Assembly: GCA_900314985.1 (NCBI GenBank)
Contig: OMXL01000051.1
Location: 1-32,264 of the forward strand
Reading direction: 5' to 3'
Length of the DNA stretch: 32,264 nucleotides
DNA from: an uncultured Prevotellaceae bacterium
Lineage (GTDB): Bacteria > Bacteroidota > Bacteroidia > Bacteroidales > Bacteroidaceae
The position numbers and the translations under genes were made by a program. Shown in pieces: positions 17,087 through 26,461 of the stretch (positions are counted from its first letter, which is position 1; the number at the start of each line of letters is the position of its first letter). The notes under the pieces were generated by a model. That model was not told the origin of the DNA. It worked only from the letters and a program-made list of their open reading frames with translations, and did no database searches.

Positions 17087-18547
17087 TTAACCTACAGTTC
17101 CTTCTAATGATACACTTAATAGTTTCTGCGCTTCAACGGCAAACTCCATAGGTAGTTTCTGCAGTACTTCCTTGGCATAGCCGTTGACGATGAGGCCTAC
17201 GGCCTGCTCAGTGGGAATGCCGCGCTGGTTGCAGTAGAACAGCTGGTCTTCGGAAATCTTGGAGGTGGTAGCCTCGTGCTCGAAGATGGCCGTATCGTTG
17301 TGCACATCCATATAGGGGAAGGTGTGTGCACCACAGTTGGAACCCAGCAGCAGGGAGTCACACGACGAATAGTTGCGGGCATTGTCGGCAGTAGAGGCGG
17401 CACGCACCAGACCACGGTAGCTGTTCTGTGAATGACCTGCAGAGATACCTTTCGATATGATGGTCGACTTGGTATTCTTACCGATATGAATCATCTTCGT
17501 ACCTGTATCGGCCTCCTGATAGTTGTTGGTAACAGCAACGCTGTAGAACTCTGCCTGTGAGTTGTCGCCACGCAGGATGCACGAAGGATATTTCCACGTA
17601 ATAGCGGAACCCGTCTCTACCTGAGTCCACGACAGCTTGGAGTCAACACCACGCAGGTCGCCACGCTTGGTAACGAGGTTCAGCACACCACCTTTACCAT
17701 TCTCATCACCTGGATACCAGTTCTGCACAGTAGAGTACTTCACCTCTGCACGGTCCATCACGATAATCTCCACGATAGCAGCATGTAGCTGGTTCTCGTC
17801 GCGCATCGGAGCAGTACAACCTTCCAAGTAGCTGACGTACGAGTCGTCGTCAGCGATAATCAAGGTACGTTCGAACTGACCTGTATTACGGGCATTAATG
17901 CGGAAATAACTGCTCAGCTCCATCGGACAGCGCACACCCTTGGGGATATATACAAAGGAACCGTCGCTGAATACGGCACTGTTGAGAGCCGCAAAGAAGT
18001 TATCCTTGTAAGGTACCACAGAACCAAGGTACTGTCGCACCAAGTCGCCATGCTCCTTGATGGCCTCACCAATAGAGCAGAAGATGACGCCCTTTTCGCG
18101 CAGTTTCTCCTTAAAGGTAGTCTTCACGCTGACTGAGTCCATAATGGCATCCACAGCAGTGTTGCCACTCAGTGCCAGTCGCTCCTCAAGGGGAATGCCC
18201 AACTTGTCGAAGGTCTTTTCCAATTCTGGGTCGATAGCGGGTGAACCGCCATCAGCAGCCGAAGACGCAGGTTTCGCTGTGGGGTCAGCGTAATAAGAGA
18301 TGGCCTGATAGTCAATCTCGGGAACGTGCACATGGCCCCATTTAGGTTCCTTCTGCTCCTTCCAGTAGCGGAACGCCTTCAGGCGGAACTCAAGCATCCA
18401 CTCGGGTTCCCCTTTCTTAGCAGAGATGAGCCGAACGATATCCTCGTTCAGCCCTTTCTCTATTATCTCAGTATGTACGTCGGTGGTAAAGCCAAACTCA
18501 TACTTTTGCTCAGCCACCTGACGTACAAATTCATTCTTAGTATTCAC
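17087..18547 (-). CDS. sufB: Fe-S cluster assembly protein SufB
   Basis: A 486-residue scaffold subunit on which Fe-S clusters are built with SufC and SufD. Conserved segments include [46 protein letters not shown], a conserved cysteine region [25 protein letters not shown] and the C-terminal [12 protein letters not shown]. The start is a GTG at 18545-18547; the residues after it (NTKNEFVRQ) line up with the usual N-terminus, so this non-ATG start is likely real. The GTG lies within a heptameric repeat. It begins 31 bases after infB stops and 12 bases before the permease gene. Confidence 0.94.
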   Translation of the reverse strand: MNTKNEFVRQVAEQKYEFGFTTDVHTEIIEKGLNEDIVRLISAKKGEPEWMLEFRLKAFRYWKEQKEPKWGHVHVPEIDYQAISYYADPTAKPASSAADGGSPAIDPELEKTFDKLGIPLEERLALSGNTAVDAIMDSVSVKTTFKEKLREKGVIFCSIGEAIKEHGDLVRQYLGSVVPYKDNFFAALNSAVFSDGSFVYIPKGVRCPMELSSYFRINARNTGQFERTLIIADDDSYVSYLEGCTAPMRDENQLHAAIVEIIVMDRAEVKYSTVQNWYPGDENGKGGVLNLVTKRGDLRGVDSKLSWTQVETGSAITWKYPSCILRGDNSQAEFYSVAVTNNYQEADTGTKMIHIGKNTKSTIISKGISAGHSQNSYRGLVRAASTADNARNYSSCDSLLLGSNCGAHTFPYMDVHNDTAIFEHEATTSKISEDQLFYCNQRGIPTEQAVGLIVNGYAKEVLQKLPMEFAVEAQKLLSVSLEGTVG

Positions 18548-18561
18548 TATACACTATACAC
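18541..18561. repeat. Three tandem heptamers at the infB/sufB junction
   Basis: TATTCAC (18541-18547) is followed by two copies of TATACAC (18548-18561). The sufB GTG start codon (18545-18547) is the end of the first heptamer. Confidence 0.75.
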
Positions 18562-18578
18562 TTTTCGTTAGCGAAGCG

Positions 18579-21386
18579 TTACAGTTTCTGTTCAACCTCA
18601 ATCTCCGTGAAGGTCTCGATGATATCGCCAACCTGGATGTCGTTGAAGTTAACGAGTGAGATACCGCACTCCAGACCTGTAGCCACTTCCTTGGCATCAT
18701 CCTTGTAACGCTTCAGGGCATCGATAGCAGCAGTGTGGATAACGATACCGTCGCGGATGACGCGAGCCTTATCCTTCGCATGTACCTTACCCTCGGTAAC
18801 AAGACCACCGGCAACAGTACCGACCTTGGAGATCTTGAAGACCTGCTTGACTTCAATCTCACCAGAGACAATCTCCTTCTTCACCTTGTCAAGCATACCC
18901 TGCATAGTGCTCTTTACATCGTCGATAGCGTCGTAGATGATAGAGTAGGTGTTGATCTCCACACCCTCACGGTCGGCAGCACGACGGGCATCGGCAGAAG
19001 GACGTACCTGGAAACCGATGATGATAGCCTCAGAAGCACTGGCCAGCATAACGTCGTTCTCTGAAATCTGACCAACGGCCTTCGAGATGACGTTCACCTG
19101 TACCTTCTCGGTAGACAGCTTGATGAATGAGTCAGACAGTGCCTCGATAGAACCGTCGGTATCACCCTTCACGATGATGTTCAACTCATGGAACTCACCC
19201 AGAGCGATACGGTGTGACAACTCGTCGAGACCGAGTTTCGTAGTAGTACGCAGGCTCTGTTCACGCTGCAACTGGATACGCTTGTTGGCAATTTCGCGGG
19301 CTTCCTGCTCAGAGTCCATCACGTGGAATGAGTCACCGGCAGTAGGAGCGCCGTTCAGACCCAGGATGATAGCGGGCTCAGCAGGACCAGCCTTCTCAAT
19401 GCGCTGGTTACGCTCATTGAACATAGCCTTCACCTTACCCCAGGCAGTACCTGCGATAACGACGTCACCGACCTTCAATGTACCATTAGATACGAGGACG
19501 GTAGAGACATAGCCACGACCCTTGTCGAGTGACGACTCGATGATAGAACCAGTAGCCTTGCGATTGGGGTTAGCCTTCAGGTCGAGCATCTCAGCCTCGA
19601 GCAGCACCTTCTCCAACAGCTCATAGACACCCTGTCCCTTCTTTGCGCTGATCTCCTGGCACTGGTACTTACCGCCCCAGTCTTCTACCAGCAGGTTCAT
19701 GTTGGCCAAGTCCTCACGAATCTTATCGGGGTTAGCACCTGGCTTATCAATCTTGTTGATGGCGAATACCATTGGTACGTTGGCAGCCTGAGCGTGAGCG
19801 ATGGCCTCCTTGGTGGTAGGCATCACAGAGTCGTCGGCAGCCACGATGATGATAGCAATATCCGTTACCTGAGCACCACGAGCACGCATAGCCGTGAAGG
19901 CCTCGTGACCAGGAGTATCGAGGAAGGTGATGCTCTGACCATTCTTCAACGTCACGTTGTAAGCACCGATGTGCTGGGTAATACCACCAGCCTCACCAGC
20001 AATCACGTTGGTGTTACGGATGTGGTCGAGCAGCGAGGTCTTACCATGGTCTACGTGACCCATCACTGTTACGATAGGAGCGCGAGTAACCAGATCGTTC
20101 TCATCGTCCTCCTCCTCAGTGATAGCATTCTGCACCTCGGCAGAGACATATTCTGTGGTAAATCCAAACTCATCAGCCACGATATTGATGGTCTCAGCAT
20201 CCAGACGCTGGTTGATAGATACCATGATACCGATAGACATACAGGTACCGATAACCTGGTTAACACCGACGTTCATCATGGTAGCCAACTCAGAAACCGT
20301 CACGAACTCGGTCAGCTTCAGCACCTTGCTCTGTGCTGCCTCTGCTGCCATCTCCTCGTTCATGCGCTCAGCAACAGCGTCACGCTTCTCACGACGATAC
20401 TTGGCACCCTTCTTGTTCTGGTTCTTTGAGGTCAGACGCGCCAGCGTCTCCTTAACCTGACGTGCTACAGCCTCATCGTCAACCTCCAATGGCTTCTGGA
20501 TGGGGCGGTTCTTCTTGTTCTTCTTGCCCTGTCCCTGCTGCTGGTTGTTGCCCTGCTGCTGACGGTTGTCCTTATTATTCTTGTTCTTATTCTGTTGGTT
20601 GGCCTGCTTGGCAGCAGCTTCGATATCAACCTTGTCAGTGCGGATGCGCTCACGCTTCTTGCGCTCGCCAGCAGCCTTCTCCTCACGCTCTTTGCGACGC
20701 TCTTCCTTAGACTTCTTCTTAGGACGCGTGCTCTGATTCAGCGAGTCAAGGTCGATCTTGCCCAACACGTTCAACTGGGTGGCAGGTTTCATGAAGTCAC
20801 CAGGTGTCTTGGCCAGTGTCGGCTCGTTGCTTGTGGCAACGGGCTCTTCAGCTTTCCCCTCGTCATTATCAGACGATTGGTGTTCACCATCGCCTTCTTC
20901 AACAACGGCGGGCTCTGGCTGCTCTACGGGCTTAGCGACAGGAGCTTCTGGCTCTTCTTTCTTTTCTACCTCCACGGGGCTTTCGGCAGTAGCCACGGGG
21001 GTTGGCTCTGGTTTTGGAGCAGGCTCCGGAGCAGGAGCAGGTTTGGGTTTACCAATCTGCGAGAGGTCGATCTTGCCCAATGTCTTCAAGCCTGTACGCT
21101 GTTCCATCAACTCTTCAGTCTTTGTAACAGCCTTCTCAGCTTTTTCAGCCTTCTCGACTTTCTTCTCTTTCGCTTTCTTGGTAAACATCATCTCTGCTTG
21201 GGTCTTTACAGCCTTGTCGTTGCTGAATTCGTCGACCAACGCCTGATACTGTTCATCTGAGATTTTAGTATTAGTCGTTGCATCGTCGCGAATCTCGCCC
21301 AAACTGCTCTTTTTCTTTAGGAAATCAACTGCCGTTTGAAGTCCTATATTCAGTTCTGATAATACTTTATTTAATCTGACACCCAT
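18579..21386 (-). CDS. infB: Translation initiation factor IF-2
   Basis: A 935-residue GTPase that delivers initiator tRNA to the 30S subunit. It has an N-terminal IF2_N-like helical domain ([14 protein letters not shown]), a long low-complexity linker rich in Pro, Glu, Ala and Lys (about residues 80-330, including a Gln/Asn/Lys tract), a second IF2_N segment ([16 protein letters not shown]) and the GTPase domain. G1 GHVDHGKT is near residue 441, G3 DTPGHEAF near 490, and G4 NKID near 543. The C-terminal domains with [14 protein letters not shown] are complete. It lies downstream of nusA in the classic rimP-nusA-infB order. Confidence 0.97.
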   Translation of the reverse strand: MGVRLNKVLSELNIGLQTAVDFLKKKSSLGEIRDDATTNTKISDEQYQALVDEFSNDKAVKTQAEMMFTKKAKEKKVEKAEKAEKAVTKTEELMEQRTGLKTLGKIDLSQIGKPKPAPAPEPAPKPEPTPVATAESPVEVEKKEEPEAPVAKPVEQPEPAVVEEGDGEHQSSDNDEGKAEEPVATSNEPTLAKTPGDFMKPATQLNVLGKIDLDSLNQSTRPKKKSKEERRKEREEKAAGERKKRERIRTDKVDIEAAAKQANQQNKNKNNKDNRQQQGNNQQQGQGKKNKKNRPIQKPLEVDDEAVARQVKETLARLTSKNQNKKGAKYRREKRDAVAERMNEEMAAEAAQSKVLKLTEFVTVSELATMMNVGVNQVIGTCMSIGIMVSINQRLDAETINIVADEFGFTTEYVSAEVQNAITEEEDDENDLVTRAPIVTVMGHVDHGKTSLLDHIRNTNVIAGEAGGITQHIGAYNVTLKNGQSITFLDTPGHEAFTAMRARGAQVTDIAIIIVAADDSVMPTTKEAIAHAQAANVPMVFAINKIDKPGANPDKIREDLANMNLLVEDWGGKYQCQEISAKKGQGVYELLEKVLLEAEMLDLKANPNRKATGSIIESSLDKGRGYVSTVLVSNGTLKVGDVVIAGTAWGKVKAMFNERNQRIEKAGPAEPAIILGLNGAPTAGDSFHVMDSEQEAREIANKRIQLQREQSLRTTTKLGLDELSHRIALGEFHELNIIVKGDTDGSIEALSDSFIKLSTEKVQVNVISKAVGQISENDVMLASASEAIIIGFQVRPSADARRAADREGVEINTYSIIYDAIDDVKSTMQGMLDKVKKEIVSGEIEVKQVFKISKVGTVAGGLVTEGKVHAKDKARVIRDGIVIHTAAIDALKRYKDDAKEVATGLECGISLVNFNDIQVGDIIETFTEIEVEQKL

Positions 21387-21390
21387 TCTA

Positions 21391-21420
21391 ATTTACAATT
21401 TGACGATTTACAATTTACGG
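21391..21420. repeat. 15-bp tandem repeat filling the nusA/infB spacer
   Basis: ATTTACAATTTGACG (21391-21405) is followed by ATTTACAATTTACGG (21406-21420) and a partial TTTAC. Each unit divides into a 7-mer and an 8-mer of the ATTTACA/ATTTGACG kind. The array fills the gap between the infB start (21386) and the nusA stop (21422). Confidence 0.72.
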
Positions 21421-21421
21421 T

Positions 21422-22678
21422 TTACTCGAACTCTGCACGGAGTACTTCCAGCAGGTGGTCGACGGTCTCTTCCTCCAGGTCGGCCTTCTCAATGAGCATC
21501 TCACGAGGAGCGTTGAGCACAGCCTTGGCAGTATCCAAACCGATAGCCTTGATGGCATCGATGATCCACTGGTCGATCTCGTCAGAGAACTCGTCGAGGT
21601 AGATATCCTCGTCGGCCTCACCCTCGTTAACTACACGGAAGACGTCGATGGTGTACTCTGTTAGCATAGAGGCGAGCTTTATGTTCAGACCACCCTTACC
21701 GATAGCCAGGCTGACCTCCTCGGGCTGCAGATAAACCTCTGCCTTGTGCTCTTCAGGGTTCAGCGTGATGCTGGTAACCTTAGCAGGTGACAGAGCGCGC
21801 TGGATGAACAGCTGCATGTTGCTTGAGTAGTTGATGACGTCGATGTTCTCGTTGCACATTTCACGAACGATACCGTGAACACGGCTACCCTTCACACCAA
21901 CGCAGGCTCCTACTGGATCGATACGATCGTCGTAGCTCTCGACAGCCACCTTGGCACGCTCACCAGGCATGCGGGCAATGCGACGGATGGTGATCAGACC
22001 GTCCTGAATCTCAGGAACCTCGGCTTCGAGCAGACGCTCCAGGAACTGAGGACTGGTACGAGAGAGGATGATGCGAGGATTGTTGTTCTCGTTCTGTACC
22101 TCCTTGACGATGGCACGAACGGTCTCGCCCTTGTGGTAGTTGTCGGCAGGAATCTGCTCCTGCTTAGGCAAGTGGAGCTCATTACCCTCATCGTCGATGA
22201 GCAGTACCTCACGCTTCCACATCTGGTAAACCTCAGCGCTGACAACCTGACCCACCTTGTCCTTGTACTTGTTGTACAGTGAGTCGTGCTCCAGCTCCAG
22301 GATCTTTGAAGCCAGCGTCTGACGGAGGTTCAGAATGGCACGGCGGCCAAACTTAGCGAATTCTACTTCCTCAGAAACCTCTTCACCTACCTCGTAGTCA
22401 GGCTCAATCTTCTGAGCTTCGGTGAGTGAGATTTCCTTGTTCTCGTCCTGTACCTCACCGTCAGCAACGACGATACGGTTACGGTGAATCTCGAAGTCAC
22501 CCTTGTCAGGGTTGACGATGACGTCGTAGTTCTCGTCAGAACCGAACATCTTGGCAATCACGTTGCGGAAGCTCTCCTCCAGTACGCTCACCAAAGTAGT
22601 ACGGTCAATGTTCTTTGTCTCTTTAAATTCCTGAAAGGTCTCAATCATTGAAGGGCCTTTCACACTCTTTGTTGCCAT
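21422..22678 (-). CDS. nusA: Transcription termination/antitermination factor NusA
   Basis: A 418-residue protein that binds RNA polymerase and nascent RNA. The N-terminal polymerase-binding domain starts at SMIETFQEFKETKNID. The S1 domain is about residues 130-205. KH domain 1 carries VGACVGVKGSRVHGI near residue 258, and KH domain 2 carries LAIGKGGLNIKLA near 325. The C-terminus is acidic (DEDIYLDEFSDE) and has no E. coli-type repeat domains, as usual outside gamma-proteobacteria. It follows rimP. Confidence 0.96.
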   Translation of the reverse strand: MATKSVKGPSMIETFQEFKETKNIDRTTLVSVLEESFRNVIAKMFGSDENYDVIVNPDKGDFEIHRNRIVVADGEVQDENKEISLTEAQKIEPDYEVGEEVSEEVEFAKFGRRAILNLRQTLASKILELEHDSLYNKYKDKVGQVVSAEVYQMWKREVLLIDDEGNELHLPKQEQIPADNYHKGETVRAIVKEVQNENNNPRIILSRTSPQFLERLLEAEVPEIQDGLITIRRIARMPGERAKVAVESYDDRIDPVGACVGVKGSRVHGIVREMCNENIDVINYSSNMQLFIQRALSPAKVTSITLNPEEHKAEVYLQPEEVSLAIGKGGLNIKLASMLTEYTIDVFRVVNEGEADEDIYLDEFSDEIDQWIIDAIKAIGLDTAKAVLNAPREMLIEKADLEEETVDHLLEVLRAEFE

Positions 22679-22715
22679 AATTCTTTATTTTATTTTTTCG
22701 TTCTTTCGATGTGTC

Positions 22716-22746
22716 AAGGCTTCGAAGTTTTAAGACTTCGAGCCTT
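22716..22746 (-). other. Hairpin at the rimP stop codon
   Basis: A stem of about 12 bp (22716-22728 with 22735-22746, one bulged base) sits immediately at the rimP stop. On the coding strand it is not followed by a T-run, so it is more likely an mRNA stability or processing element between rimP and nusA than a terminator. Function is inference. Confidence 0.45.
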
Positions 22747-23219
22747 TATTTAAAGTTCAGCAAGTACTTGCAGTACTTTACTTCGCTAACGGCAAAGGTC
22801 TTATCAACCTCAACCAGTACGGGGCGCTTCTTGCCCTCTACCTGCTGCTTCTCCTTGACAGTCACAGCAAACTGGCTGCCATCCTCGCTGACTTCCTTGA
22901 GGATGCCCTGCACCTTCTTACCGTCAGCAGCGAGCACTTCTACTTCTTTTCCAATATGATTACGATATTGTTCAATTACCTTGAAAGGCTGGCCGATACC
23001 AGCAGAACCTACCTCCAATTCATAATCGCCAAGCTCCTCGCCCAACTTCTCCTGCAAGAAGCGGCTCAGGTCGGCACAATCCTCAATCCATACTCCATCA
23101 GCATGGTCAATTTCAATGACGATGCGGTCATCGTCAGTCATCTCTACATCTACCAAATAATAGTCGCCCTTTGCGAGCCACTCATTCACTGCGGTCTTAA
23201 TGACGTTGTTGTCTATCAT
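22746..23219 (-). CDS. rimP: Ribosome maturation factor RimP
   Basis: A 157-residue protein needed for 30S subunit assembly. The segments VDVEMTDDDRIVIEIDHADG, IEDCADLSRFLQEKL and YELEVGSAGIGQPFK match the family pattern (in E. coli the last is the VSSPGLDRPL region; the Bacteroidetes form is SAGIGQPF). The start at 23219 gives MIDNNVIK. A longer frame to 23318 is rejected because it would run through the promoter and a leader hairpin. First gene of the rimP-nusA-infB-suf unit. Confidence 0.93.
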   Translation of the reverse strand: MIDNNVIKTAVNEWLAKGDYYLVDVEMTDDDRIVIEIDHADGVWIEDCADLSRFLQEKLGEELGDYELEVGSAGIGQPFKVIEQYRNHIGKEVEVLAADGKKVQGILKEVSEDGSQFAVTVKEKQQVEGKKRPVLVEVDKTFAVSEVKYCKYLLNFK

Positions 23220-23244
23220 ATTTACGTTGTTAATTAAAATCAAA

Positions 23245-23274
23245 GAATGAGAGGCTTCGTAAAGCCCCTCATTC
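23245..23274 (-). promoter_or_regulatory. Leader hairpin upstream of rimP (possible attenuator)
   Basis: A 13-bp stem (23245-23257 with 23262-23274, one G-U pair) with a 4-base loop lies between the promoter and the rimP ATG. On the minus strand it is followed by TTTGATTTTAATT, a weak U-tract, so it looks like a leader attenuator. Regulation is inference. Confidence 0.55.
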
Positions 23275-23287
23275 CTCTGAACGGGTG

Positions 23288-23319
23288 CAAAGGTACATAT
23301 TTTCTGTGACTTACGCAAA
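23288..23319 (-). promoter_or_regulatory. Promoter of the rimP-nusA-infB-suf unit
   Basis: On the minus strand TTTG, 20 bases, then TACCTTTG: a full match to the Bacteroides -33/-7 promoter with ideal spacing. The predicted leader is about 60-65 bases and contains the hairpin at 23245-23274. Confidence 0.75.
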
Positions 23320-23346
23320 TATTTCTAATATTTTTTTACGTTTTAG

Positions 23347-24378
23347 TCACTCTTTTTGCTTTTCACTGTCTACATATTGTCGGATGGCAGCTACCAAAGC
23401 ATCGTTTTCCTCTGGTAACTGGGTGGAAATACGGAAGTGTCCACGGGAGAGTCCATAGAAATTATAGCAGTCGCGAATCAGCATGCCATGTTCATGGACA
23501 AGGTGGTTCTTCAGTGCTGCTCCCGTTATGCCATCTAACTCACAGAGCATGTAATTCGTTTTGGTCTCAAAGATGCGCATACCCTCAATCTTTCGCAGTT
23601 CGCTACGCAGACGTTGTGTCTCAGCCAGGTAGGCATCCAGGTCACTGACGACGGGTTGTCCTTGTTCGATAAGGAATTTTCCCGCCTCGATACTGAGTGC
23701 TGGTATCGACCATGGATGGCGCAGGGCGCGCAGCAGGAGAATCGTGCTGGGGTGGGCAGTGATATAACCTAGTCGCAGACCAGGAACGCTGTATTTTCTG
23801 CTCAGCGAATGAATAAGTATGACATTAGGCAATCCCTGCATGTCGCGGGCTTCGAGCAGTGGTTCTTTGGTAAAGGTGCCATACGACTGGTCGATGACAA
23901 AGGTGTAGCGTGGTGAACGACGCACCACATAGTCTACAAAGCCTTTCTTCAGCACGTTACCTGATGGGTTGTTGGGATTGCACACCCAATAGACACGGTC
24001 TTTGGGTAGGTCGGTGATGTCGTTGCCACTCTCGTAGGTGATGATGTGCTTATTCAGTCGGCAGGCATCAGCATACTCAGAATAGGTGGGCTGGGGAATG
24101 ATGGAGCAGCTATGGCGGAACAGCTGTGCAATGATATAGACAGCCTCAGTAGCTCCGTTAGTCACCATCACACTTTCTGGCGAGATGCCCAGTCGTTGGG
24201 CTATCAGCTTCTCCAACTGTTTGGGCTGTGACTCTGGGTAGTTGGTGAGAACGTCAATATGCTCCGCCAGATACTCTTTCAGCATACTGTGGTCAGCATG
24301 CTGATAGATGGTGCTGCTGAAGTTCATCTGCACCAAGTCATCATAGCGATATCTATCATCTCCGTGTCCGTTTATCAT
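23347..24378 (-). CDS. CobD-like PLP-dependent threonine-phosphate decarboxylase / class II aminotransferase
   Basis: A 343-residue PLP enzyme of the HisC/CobD subgroup of fold type I. The PLP lysine is K195 in SLSRKYSVPGLRLGY. NPNNPSG is at residues 134-140, NGATEAVY near 74-81, and the arginine near the C-terminus lies in GHFRIS. The N-terminus MINGHGDD resembles the HGGN start of CobD proteins, and the neighbouring ABC ATPase is of the cobalamin/siderophore type. This favours L-threonine-O-3-phosphate decarboxylase, which makes the aminopropanol linker of cobalamin, over histidinol-phosphate aminotransferase. No other cobalamin gene is in the window. The ATG overlaps the end of the ABC gene by 4 bases, so translation is coupled. 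Confidence 0.75.
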   Translation of the reverse strand: MINGHGDDRYRYDDLVQMNFSSTIYQHADHSMLKEYLAEHIDVLTNYPESQPKQLEKLIAQRLGISPESVMVTNGATEAVYIIAQLFRHSCSIIPQPTYSEYADACRLNKHIITYESGNDITDLPKDRVYWVCNPNNPSGNVLKKGFVDYVVRRSPRYTFVIDQSYGTFTKEPLLEARDMQGLPNVILIHSLSRKYSVPGLRLGYITAHPSTILLLRALRHPWSIPALSIEAGKFLIEQGQPVVSDLDAYLAETQRLRSELRKIEGMRIFETKTNYMLCELDGITGAALKNHLVHEHGMLIRDCYNFYGLSRGHFRISTQLPEENDALVAAIRQYVDSEKQKE

Positions 24379-25151
24379 TTCCTTATCTGTATTGTTAACG
24401 TGTTTGAGTCAAATACTATTCCCTCGTGTTCGATGAATGTGCTGAGTACTCCTTCGGCAGCCAATTCGTGGGGCGTTCCGACATGTAATTGCTGAGGAGT
24501 CATCAGCCAGAGCATGTCTGCCAGTTGCAGCGAGATTTCTACGTCATGCGTTGACAGGAAGACTGTCTTCTGCTCCTCATGTGCCAAACGTCTTAGCAGT
24601 TGTAGCAGTTCTACCTTGCTGGGATAGTCGAGGAAAGCGGTAGGCTCGTCGAGATAGATGACAGGTGTCTGCTGAGCCAACGCCTTGGCAATCATTACTT
24701 TCTGTCGTTCGCCGTCGCTTAACGATTGTACCAGACGATGGCTCAACGCTTCAATGCCTACGAGCTGGATGGATTCGTCAACGATGCGACGGTCGTCCTT
24801 AGATAAGATGCCCCAAAAGCCAGTATAGGGAGCGCGACCCATAGCCACCAGCTCACTGACTGTCATATTCCGCACCTGTGGCTTTTCTGTCAACACGACA
24901 CCAATGAGTCGGCTCAACTCCTGGTCAGAATAGCTGGAGAGTGGTTTTCCTTGCAGCAATACGTCACCGCCTAATGCTGGCTGAAAGGCAGACAATGTGC
25001 GTAATAGTGTCGATTTGCCGACACCATTTCTACCCAACAGACATGTCAGTTCACCACCGTTGATGATATCGTTCAGCTGGGTAGCTACAGCCTTCTTTCC
25101 GCCCTTAATAGTGTATCCGATGCTTAGGTCTCGCAGTATGACATTTTCCAT
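24375..25151 (-). CDS. FecE/BtuD-like ABC transporter ATPase
   Basis: A 258-residue ATPase of the iron-siderophore/cobalamin importer type. Walker A GRNGVGKST is at residues 40-48, the signature LSDGERQKVMIAKAL follows, Walker B is VIYLDEPTAFLDY and the switch histidine is in STHDVEISL. VAMGRAPYTGFWG matches the family's pattern for FecE/BtuD proteins. I use the ATG at 25151; a GTG at 25154 is equally in frame. No permease or substrate-binding gene adjoins it; only the CobD-like gene follows, overlapping by 4 bases. Substrate (cobalamin, cobinamide or siderophore) is inferred. Confidence 0.85.
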   Translation of the reverse strand: MENVILRDLSIGYTIKGGKKAVATQLNDIINGGELTCLLGRNGVGKSTLLRTLSAFQPALGGDVLLQGKPLSSYSDQELSRLIGVVLTEKPQVRNMTVSELVAMGRAPYTGFWGILSKDDRRIVDESIQLVGIEALSHRLVQSLSDGERQKVMIAKALAQQTPVIYLDEPTAFLDYPSKVELLQLLRRLAHEEQKTVFLSTHDVEISLQLADMLWLMTPQQLHVGTPHELAAEGVLSTFIEHEGIVFDSNTLTIQIRK

Positions 25152-25158
25152 CACGCTG

Positions 25159-25189
25159 CAAAGTTAATGCGAATTGTGCGAAATACAAA
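25159..25189 (-). promoter_or_regulatory. Promoter of the ABC ATPase-cobD unit, abutting the start codon
   Basis: On the minus strand TTTG, 19 bases, then TAACTTTG. The box ends only 7 bases before the ATG (4 before the GTG), so a start about 5-7 bases downstream would give an mRNA with almost no leader. Confidence 0.65.
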
Positions 25190-25211
25190 ACAAAATGGAA
25201 TGTTTTTGTAT

Positions 25212-26453
25212 TTATTTGATGCTGAATCGTAAGCCGACGTTTAAATTAAAGCTAAATGGCTTTTCCTGGTAGTAGGTTGGCACGTCGCTGCCATTGTCGA
25301 AATAATAGCCTACACCAGGTTCAGCATAGATGCTCGTCAGGTTGGTCAAATGATACTCCATGCCAATGGCGCCATTCACGGAGAACTGCAGGGGACGGAT
25401 GCTGACATCTGTTGTCTGTTCCTGACCATTCTCAGTGGTTTGGTGTGTGCCCTTAATCATCTTCTCCATCATACCACTTGCGGCAACGTACACTCCGAAA
25501 TGACGATTATTCCACAGTTGGTGGTTCACCTTGAGAGGAATGCCAAGGTAGTTCAGCTTCTGTTCGCCGTGTGCATAGGCGACGCCTCCTAACAGATAGG
25601 TATAGTCAGACGACAGACGAGAGTAAACCAGTCCGCTCTCGATGCTCCATTGGTCGTTGAGACGGTAGCACAGCGTGAGTCCGAACCGAATAGGTTGGCG
25701 ATGGGACACGCGCTCCTCCTTCTCTTGTATGATGGGAGTGGGTGGGTTGAGGGGCGAATTAGTATCTTCTTTTGGGTTGTTGGTATCTGGGCCGCCATTC
25801 TCGCCATAGCTGATGGCCGTTGATAACGACATAGCATTGGCGCCACCAGTCATCGAGTTAGAGAGGTAGGCCTTAGCCATCAGACGACTGGCTGTTACAG
25901 AGGTTGTTGTTTTCTTGTACTGGAAATCAGAAGGATAGATGACGGTAGCAGAGTGAGACTTTGTCGGACTAGACTCCTTCTGAGTCGTTGCTGTCGTTGA
26001 TGGTGTTGTTTGCTGGGTAGGTTCGCTAACAGTGCTTTCTTCAACCTGTTCTGTTGCAGATTCCTCCGCTTCTTGCACATCTTGTGTTCTCAGGATAGGT
26101 GTATGAGCCGTTAGAAGCGCCTCTTGATTCGTGCTATTTGTCTTTACAGTTGCCACTACATCTTCTGCTGCTTCTTCTGCTGTCTCTGTTGAAGGAAGAA
26201 TGTCTGTCTTCTGCTGGCTGACAATAGCCATTGTGTCCTCGTCTTGTTGACGGAGCACCAGATAACCAGCAGATACGACGACAATACCCACCACGACGGC
26301 TGCTGCCAGTCGGTGCATCCACATCGGCACCACCTTTGCTTTGGGCTTGTTGGTAGCCAGTGCCTTGTCGAGCATCTCCCACGAAACCTCAGGGGCAGGC
26401 TGTTGGTAGTCTGCCATCTTCTGTTGCATCTGCTGTCTCCATTGTTCTTTCAT
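25212..26453 (-). CDS. Anti-sigma-like / outer-membrane beta-barrel hybrid protein
   Basis: A 413-residue protein in three parts. Residues 1-47 are a cytoplasmic-type segment (PAPEVSWEMLDKALATNKP), like those seen in Bacteroidetes proteins encoded after ECF sigma genes. Residues about 48-67 are a single membrane helix (HRLAAAVVVGIVVVSAGYLV). Residues 70-230 are a Ser/Thr/Glu/Gln-rich linker. Residues about 235-413 look like an outer-membrane barrel with alternating strands, ending FSFNLNVGLRFSIK with the terminal aromatic/basic pattern. There is no cleavable signal peptide. It starts 8 bases after the sigma gene. Likely role is membrane sensing or restraint of the sigma factor; that is inference. 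Confidence 0.7.
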   Translation of the reverse strand: MKEQWRQQMQQKMADYQQPAPEVSWEMLDKALATNKPKAKVVPMWMHRLAAAVVVGIVVVSAGYLVLRQQDEDTMAIVSQQKTDILPSTETAEEAAEDVVATVKTNSTNQEALLTAHTPILRTQDVQEAEESATEQVEESTVSEPTQQTTPSTTATTQKESSPTKSHSATVIYPSDFQYKKTTTSVTASRLMAKAYLSNSMTGGANAMSLSTAISYGENGGPDTNNPKEDTNSPLNPPTPIIQEKEERVSHRQPIRFGLTLCYRLNDQWSIESGLVYSRLSSDYTYLLGGVAYAHGEQKLNYLGIPLKVNHQLWNNRHFGVYVAASGMMEKMIKGTHQTTENGQEQTTDVSIRPLQFSVNGAIGMEYHLTNLTSIYAEPGVGYYFDNGSDVPTYYQEKPFSFNLNVGLRFSIK

Positions 26454-26461
26454 CGTGGGAA

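Noticed and set aside
20595-21260. 221-codon plus-strand frame over the infB linker
   Set aside because: The low-complexity linker of IF-2 produces leucine- and phenylalanine-rich shadows on the opposite strand; it has no start or context support.
22716-22746. Terminator between rimP and nusA
   Set aside because: No T-run follows on the coding strand and the next gene is nusA of the same conserved operon.
23220-23318. Upstream start for rimP at 23318
   Set aside because: The extension covers the promoter -33/-7 elements and the leader hairpin.
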